Assembly: GCA_003219335.1 (NCBI GenBank)
Contig: QHOF01000083.1
Location: 477-9,547, forward strand
Source of the DNA: Verrucomicrobiota bacterium
GTDB lineage: Bacteria; Verrucomicrobiota; Verrucomicrobiia; Chthoniobacterales; UBA10450
Direction: 5' to 3'
DNA length: 9,071 bases
In this document: in pieces, positions 5,456 through 9,071 of the stretch
How positions within the stretch are numbered: position 1 is the stretch's first letter
Layout of the letters: the number at the start of each line of letters is the position of its first letter
Translations under genes and position numbers: made by a program
The notes under the pieces: generated by a model
What the model was told of the DNA's origin: nothing
What the model saw: the letters and a program-made list of their open reading frames with translations, nothing else
Databases searched by the model: none

Positions 5456-7582
5456 ATGAAGTTGCTTTCGGCTGTTCTCACTTTTATTAATCTATCGGTG
5501 GTGTGCGGGCTTCTTCTGGGAATGGTCGGAAGAGGCTTGAACACGCTCACTGCGGCTCTCGCATTGGTGTGCGGCGCCGCATTCGCAATTGCGGCTTATC
5601 TCGGAACTTCCGACCCGGCGGTTCGAACGAAGACTGCAAAGCGCCCGGCAGTAGAACCAAAACCGCCAAATCGTTCGGAGCCGCAAGACACGCAGAACGC
5701 AGGCATTTCATCGGCACTGATTCGCTATCGCCGCTTTTGGTTCTGGGCAGTTGCAGCGTGCTTCGCGGTGTTTGCCGTGCGATCGTACTGTTGGCTGTTT
5801 TACATCGACGGCAGCGACTACAAGATCCAATCGCCAAACAACCTCGGCGATCTCTCGCTGCACCTCACACTAATCAAAAATTTTGCGAACGGCGTCCCGC
5901 TTTGGCCGGATAACCCCATCTATGTCTTTAGCAAGCTGCGATATCCGGCAGGGATCGATTTATTCAACGCGCTGCTTTCGCTCATTCACGTGGATTTGCT
6001 GACTGGACTGGTTTGGGTCGGTTTGGTTGCGTCGCTCGCAACGTTTTATGCGTTTTACCGCTGGGGCGGCATCTTTGCGGTTGCAGGTTTTTTGTTCAAC
6101 GGCGGAATAGCCGGTTTCCAGTTTTTTAAGACGTGGAAGTTTTTGGATTATCAGGGCACGGCGGCGGATATCGCCCACAAACCGATCGCATGGAAAAGCA
6201 TCCCTCTGTCCATGTTCGTGACGCAACGCGGCTGGCTTTACGCAATCCCGGCAGGCGTCGTCCTGCTCTGGCATTGGCGAGAAAAATTTTTTCGCCAAGA
6301 GCCGATCGATTCCCAGCTGGCGAGCGTGCCACCAGAAGACGGCGGACAGGAGACGTCCGCTCCTCGTTCAAAAGGCGCCCTGCCTTTCTGGGTCGCGCTG
6401 TCCGTTTACGCATCAACGCCTCTGTTCAATCTCCACACGTTTATCGCCCTGACGATCGTCCTGATTATGGGGCTGTTTCTTGAAGGGCCCAGTGAAATCA
6501 AGTTCATCGTGGGTTTGACTCGCAGCGAAGGAAGCTCCGGACTCGGTCGCCTCATTTCGCACCCCAAAACGTGGCCGGAAATTTTCCGTGGCGCACCGAT
6601 CCGCAGTCACGCCGCCGCAATGCTGGCCCTTGCATTGATTCCAGCAAGCTTTTTGGTTTGGCTGGTTACCGATCACTTTCGCGCAGCGTCGGTGCTCCAG
6701 TGGCATCCTGGTTGGGCGCAGGATTCGCCGGATCTTGCAGCTCCTTTTTTCCGCATGGGTGGAAGTGCGAATTTTGGATCTGCCACCACGTTTGGTTTGC
6801 TATTGCAAAAAACGTGGAACGGCGTCATCGCGCCGTTTTTTCAATTTTGGCTGCCAAACTTCGGCTTGTGGGTTCCCTTGGCGATGGCGCTCGTGGGGTT
6901 GATCGGCTGGCGTATTTGGAAAACCGGCTGGCGTTGGGGTGATAGACCGCCAGCTGACGTAGCGTTTGTCTTGCCCGCTGTTGTAATCTTCGGCATAGGT
7001 TATTTTTTCAAAACCGCGCCATGGGAGTGGGACAATCTCAAGCTCATGGTCTGGGGCTACTTTCTCGTTCTGCCCTTCCTGTGGAGCGATATACTCGGGC
7101 GCTGGGCTTTTCCGGAACGAGCGGCCATTTGTCTTGCACTCTTCGGTTCGGGATTTGTCACCTTGCTTGGCGGATTGTCTGCCGGGCATCCGGGCTTTGG
7201 AATCATCGAGCGCGCGAGACTCGACTACGTTGGCCAAGTGGTTCGGCCTTTGCCGGTGGAAGCCCGATTCGCCACCTACCCCACCTACAATCATCCGATC
7301 TTGCTACAAGGCCGCAAAGTTGTTCTCGGATATCCGGGTCATCTCTGGACGGAAGGTTTCGATTACGCCCAGGCAAACAATCAACTGACGGCCTTAATGA
7401 ATGGCGCGGCAAACTGGCGCGACGCCGCGAAAGCTCTGGATGTCCGCTATATCTTCTGGGGCCGAGATGAAATGGCTAATTACCAATCGAGCAGCCGGCC
7501 TTGGGAAGGTAAGGCGTTCCTGGTCGCGTCCGGCGATTGGGGCGCGATTTACGATCTCGCCCGGGAAGCCCCTTCTCACTGA
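5456..7582 (+). CDS. Large polytopic membrane protein, GT-C glycosyltransferase-like, function unassigned
   Basis: A 708-residue integral membrane protein. Two N-terminal helices (about 5-27 and 31-50) are followed by a charged, Pro-rich cytoplasmic linker (52-92), a helix at ~94-111, and then a loop containing YKIQSPNNLGDLSLHLTLIK (122-141) and LWPDNPIYVFSKLRYPAGID. The Asp132 in LGDLSLH and the following hydrophobic segments resemble the first-loop acid and layout of GT-C glycosyltransferases such as the GT39/PMT-like families. About ten further hydrophobic segments follow. A non-membrane C-terminus has RFATYPTYNHPILLQGRKVV, YPGHLWTEGFDYA and the ending FLVASGDWGAIYDLA. I cannot name a family with certainty. 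It starts 17 bp after the Agl23-like gene, with a weak GGG just before the ATG, so it likely shares a transcript and acts on the same envelope glycan. Another option is a polysaccharide polymerase or ligase-type protein. It ends 4 bp from the convergent PHP gene. Confidence 0.72.
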   Translation: MKLLSAVLTFINLSVVCGLLLGMVGRGLNTLTAALALVCGAAFAIAAYLGTSDPAVRTKTAKRPAVEPKPPNRSEPQDTQNAGISSALIRYRRFWFWAVAACFAVFAVRSYCWLFYIDGSDYKIQSPNNLGDLSLHLTLIKNFANGVPLWPDNPIYVFSKLRYPAGIDLFNALLSLIHVDLLTGLVWVGLVASLATFYAFYRWGGIFAVAGFLFNGGIAGFQFFKTWKFLDYQGTAADIAHKPIAWKSIPLSMFVTQRGWLYAIPAGVVLLWHWREKFFRQEPIDSQLASVPPEDGGQETSAPRSKGALPFWVALSVYASTPLFNLHTFIALTIVLIMGLFLEGPSEIKFIVGLTRSEGSSGLGRLISHPKTWPEIFRGAPIRSHAAAMLALALIPASFLVWLVTDHFRAASVLQWHPGWAQDSPDLAAPFFRMGGSANFGSATTFGLLLQKTWNGVIAPFFQFWLPNFGLWVPLAMALVGLIGWRIWKTGWRWGDRPPADVAFVLPAVVIFGIGYFFKTAPWEWDNLKLMVWGYFLVLPFLWSDILGRWAFPERAAICLALFGSGFVTLLGGLSAGHPGFGIIERARLDYVGQVVRPLPVEARFATYPTYNHPILLQGRKVVLGYPGHLWTEGFDYAQANNQLTALMNGAANWRDAAKALDVRYIFWGRDEMANYQSSSRPWEGKAFLVASGDWGAIYDLAREAPSH

Positions 7583-7586
7583 AACG

Positions 7587-8402
7587 TCACGCCTGCTTTC
7601 CGATCGACGAATTCCTCATGGAAGCGGCAATCTTTCGCCGCACGCGGAAGGGATGCGCAAGGAAGACAAAATAAATCGCGCTGACAAGATCGCTGAAACT
7701 ACAGGGCGGACTTGTTAGGCGCAACGGGCCGTTGCGCAACGCCGCGAAAACATTCTCCACCGTAAGCGCAGCCGGCGTCGGGATACTGGTGTAGTGACGT
7801 CCGAAAGCGTGCAGCCGATGCGCATCGGAAGTAGCGATCAACGGCTTGGTAAATCGCGATGCCACTCTTTTGGCGCGGCGATTTGGATTGAACAGTCCAA
7901 AGTGAAAATGACAGACCTCAATGGCATCGAAACAATCTATTTCGGCGAATAATCGCAACCCGATTGAACCGCCAAAAACATAAAACGGATGCGGCGCAAT
8001 CGTGAAAATAGAATTTCCACGCTGCGTCCGCAGCCGCCGCAGATCATCGAAATCCTTTAACTCCGCGGCTTCCTCTGCAGTCACATTCAGCACGATCACA
8101 TCGGCGCCGTACAAACGCATCTCGGCCGCGGGGATGAGCAGAATGCCCATCGCCGCCGCATCGGCGAAAACTTCCTTCCGGTCGAACACCGCATCGTGCA
8201 GCGTGATCGCGAGGACGCGGAATCCCAGCGATCGAGCCCGTTCGAGCAATTGATGCGCGGAAAAATCGACGGCGTCCTTCGGATCATCGAGGGTGTGAAT
8301 GTGCAGATCGATTTTGATCCAATCTCCATTGTTGATCTTGCTCTTACTCCTGCTCGTGCTCGCCTGGCGCGCCGTAGCTTTATGCGAAGGCTGGGTGCTC
8401 AT
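7587..8402 (-). CDS. PHP-domain metal-dependent phosphoesterase/hydrolase
   Basis: A 271-residue stand-alone PHP (polymerase and histidinol phosphatase) protein. It is a distorted TIM barrel that binds two or three metal ions to hydrolyse phosphoesters. Visible metal-ligand motifs, in order: DLHIHT (His34, His36), ITLHD (His69), IPAAEM (Glu94), IAPHPF (His138), EVCHFHFG (His165/His167) and ATSDAHR (Asp193, His195). All the classical positions are present, although the usual TDHD is TLHD here, with Leu in place of the first Asp. Substrate is unknown. The C-terminal ~60 residues, with a hydrophobic FSDLVSAIYFVFLAHPF stretch, could lie on a membrane. The start is uncertain: an ATG at 8402 or an in-frame TTG at 8414 (275 residues). 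The first ~22 residues are Ser/Thr/Lys-rich and partly encoded by a dispersed-type repeat (8342-8358), so they may not be functional. It is transcribed convergently with the upstream membrane gene. Confidence 0.87.
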   Translation of the reverse strand: MSTQPSHKATARQASTSRSKSKINNGDWIKIDLHIHTLDDPKDAVDFSAHQLLERARSLGFRVLAITLHDAVFDRKEVFADAAAMGILLIPAAEMRLYGADVIVLNVTAEEAAELKDFDDLRRLRTQRGNSIFTIAPHPFYVFGGSIGLRLFAEIDCFDAIEVCHFHFGLFNPNRRAKRVASRFTKPLIATSDAHRLHAFGRHYTSIPTPAALTVENVFAALRNGPLRLTSPPCSFSDLVSAIYFVFLAHPFRVRRKIAASMRNSSIGKQA

Positions 8403-8467
8403 GCTCGTGCTCAAAGCCTAATCGCGAATCGGTAGGATTCGAGTTTCGATCACGAGCAGGAGTAAGA
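8342..8467. repeat. Perfect 17-bp inverted repeat bridging the PHP start region
   Basis: TCTTACTCCTGCTCGTG (8342-8358) is the exact reverse complement of the sequence at 8451-8467, with 92 bp between. The inner copy lies inside the PHP coding region and encodes its Arg/Ser/Lys-rich N-terminus; the outer copy lies 49 bp upstream of the ATG. The outer copy continues as a purine-rich AGTAAGAATAAGAAG run. Two copies of the same word in opposite orientation suggest a dispersed intergenic repeat, part of which has become coding. A cruciform or a 5'-leader hairpin is possible, but the loop is long. Confidence 0.75.
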
Positions 8468-8547
8468 ATAAGAAGTCTGGCCGACAAAGCGCTTGCGACG
8501 GCCACCACTCCATTTACCATTCACCAGTCAGCACTTACATTCTGAAA
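8415..8547. other. Spacer between the PHP gene and tRNA-Leu
   Basis: This 133-bp spacer contains the outer arm of the 17-bp inverted repeat and a purine-rich run (8451-8476). It must hold the promoters for both the PHP gene (minus) and the tRNA (plus). I find no convincing paired -35 and -10 boxes. No ORF of note. Confidence 0.5.
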
Positions 8548-8629
8548 GCTCGGGTGGTGGAATTGGCAGACACGTACGTTTGAGGGGCGTATGCCGAAAG
8601 GCTTGCGGGTTCAAGTCCCGCCCCGAGCA
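8548..8629 (+). tRNA. tRNA-Leu, anticodon GAG
   Basis: This is a complete 82-nt class II tRNA. The acceptor stem GCTCGGG (8548-8554) pairs with CCCGAGC (8622-8628), followed by discriminator A at 8629. The D-loop is of the GTGGAATTGGCAGACAC type seen in bacterial leucine tRNAs. The anticodon stem TACGT (8575-8579) / GCGTA (8587-8591) has one T-G wobble, and the loop TTGAGGG places GAG at 8582-8584. The long variable arm GCC-GAAA-GGC (8593-8602) is the class II hallmark. The T arm is GCGGG-TTCAAGT-CCCGC (8605-8621). It reads CUC and CUU leucine codons. No CCA is encoded; TTTTAG follows at once, so CCA is presumably added by the nucleotidyltransferase. Confidence 0.97.
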
Positions 8630-8646
8630 TTTTAGTCTTTTATAAA

Positions 8647-8667
8647 TCAGAAGTCAGAGGTCAGTAG
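8647..8667. repeat. Heptamer tandem repeat, 3 copies (TCAGAAG/TCAGAGG/TCAGTAG)
   Basis: Three contiguous 7-bp units at 8647-8653, 8654-8660 and 8661-8667 share TCAG and the final G, differing at one or two positions. It lies between tRNA-Leu and the next ORF. Its copy number would change the length of the 5' leader of that ORF, and it is the second period-7 micro-tandem in the window. Confidence 0.7.
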
Positions 8668-8668
8668 T

Positions 8669-9071
8669 TTGCCACAAACACGACGCGGTCTATCCTCGCC
8701 TTTCGTGGGGAATATTTACCTTGAGCTGACGGAACAATTCAACGCTGGGCGTCTGCGCGCCATTATCAGCTCGGGGCAAGCCGTTGTTTTGCATCGGCTC
8801 GCAATTATGAGCAAGGATGGCGATTGGATTTTGTGGGAAGATGTCGAAACAATGTCGCACATCCTCGATGTCTTGGCCAAGAGCGGCGCGCATTATCGCT
8901 TTGGCGCGCCGTTGGACGTGCGTTGGATGGCCGGCGGCTGGAGCGCGCATTTCGAATTTCGCACCGGATCACTTCGGATTCGCACTGATTTCGTCACGCG
9001 TCCGCCGAGGCTCGATGACGCATCACTCGCTGAACTGTGGAAGCTTGATCCAAAAAAGCCGGTGCTCGGCC
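8669..9071 (+). CDS. Putative nucleotidyltransferase-fold protein, 3' end outside window
   Basis: An open frame runs from a stop at 8633-8635 to the window edge, giving at least 134 residues from a TTG at 8669 or 122 from a GTG at 8705. No in-frame ATG occurs before residue 47, which lies inside the conserved-looking part. The segment SSGQAVVLHRLAIMSKDGDW (residues 34-53) fits the pattern GGxAvxxHgxxRxTxDxD of nucleotidyltransferase-fold proteins related to AbiEii-type toxins and DUF6036, with Asp50 and Asp52 as the metal-binding DxD and Asp107 in LRIRTDFV as a possible third acid. Other notable stretches are NIYLELTEQFNAGRLRAI and FGAPLDVRWMAGGWSAHFEF. The Gly-Ser variant (SSGQ instead of GGxA) makes the match weak. 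Even codon use and a 400-bp open frame argue for a real gene. The assignment is my inference; 'conserved hypothetical' is the safe name. Confidence 0.6.
   Translation, partial: MPQTRRGLSSPFVGNIYLELTEQFNAGRLRAIISSGQAVVLHRLAIMSKDGDWILWEDVETMSHILDVLAKSGAHYRFGAPLDVRWMAGGWSAHFEFRTGSLRIRTDFVTRPPRLDDASLAELWKLDPKKPVLG

Noticed and set aside
8493..8547. Candidate -35 (TTGCGA) and -10-like sites before tRNA-Leu
   Set aside because: TTGCGA at 8493-8498 has only ACCATT at the right spacing, and TTACAT near 8536 has no matching -35. The support is too weak to call a promoter.
8690..8950. Minus-strand ORF near the right end
   Set aside because: It is antisense to the open plus-strand frame that runs off the window. 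Its composition is unremarkable and the plus frame has better coding character and recognisable motifs.

Overview
The window is about 9 kb of chromosomal DNA with moderate-to-high GC from a free-living Gram-negative-type bacterium. The gene styles and the intergenic clutter suggest a soil Verrucomicrobiota (Chthoniobacterales/Udaeobacter-like). That clutter includes GC-rich mini-hairpins, heptamer tandem repeats and 'CGCGAATTA'-type inverted repeats. The taxonomic call is an inference from gene style and remembered repeat types, not from a marker gene. I see no phage, CRISPR array, insertion sequence or obviously new multi-gene system.

Layout. (1) 1-1244: most of nuoN, a membrane subunit of respiratory complex I. 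Its 5' end lies outside the window, and a 5-bp tandem duplication (GATTG x2) breaks the frame. (2) 1245-1703: a gene-free stretch built from short inverted and tandem repeats. (3) 1704-2772: three gene fragments joined end to end. They are a minus-strand C-terminal piece of a Pro/Thr-tailed protein, a plus-strand TPR-repeat piece with no beginning or end, and the last ~60 residues of a VapC-type PIN toxin nuclease. (4) 2825-7582: a cell-surface carbohydrate block. rmlB (dTDP-glucose 4,6-dehydratase, minus strand) is divergent from two large polytopic membrane proteins on the plus strand, an Agl23/TIGR03663-like GT-C-type protein and an unassigned 708-residue GT-C-like protein. (5) 7587-8402: a complete PHP-domain metal-dependent phosphoesterase on the minus strand, tail to tail with the preceding gene. 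(6) 8548-8629: tRNA-Leu(GAG). (7) 8669 to the end: the start of a plus-strand ORF with nucleotidyltransferase-like residues, cut by the window edge.

How the genes fit together. RmlB makes dTDP-4-keto-6-deoxyglucose, an activated sugar for rhamnose and other deoxyhexoses. The two neighbouring membrane proteins look like lipid-linked-sugar glycosyltransferases or polymer-assembly proteins, so this block plausibly contributes to envelope polysaccharide or glycoprotein assembly. The other rml genes are not here. The most unusual part is the remnant zone at 1700-2772, where abrupt joins between unrelated gene pieces record repeated deletion or rearrangement (or, less likely, misassembly).
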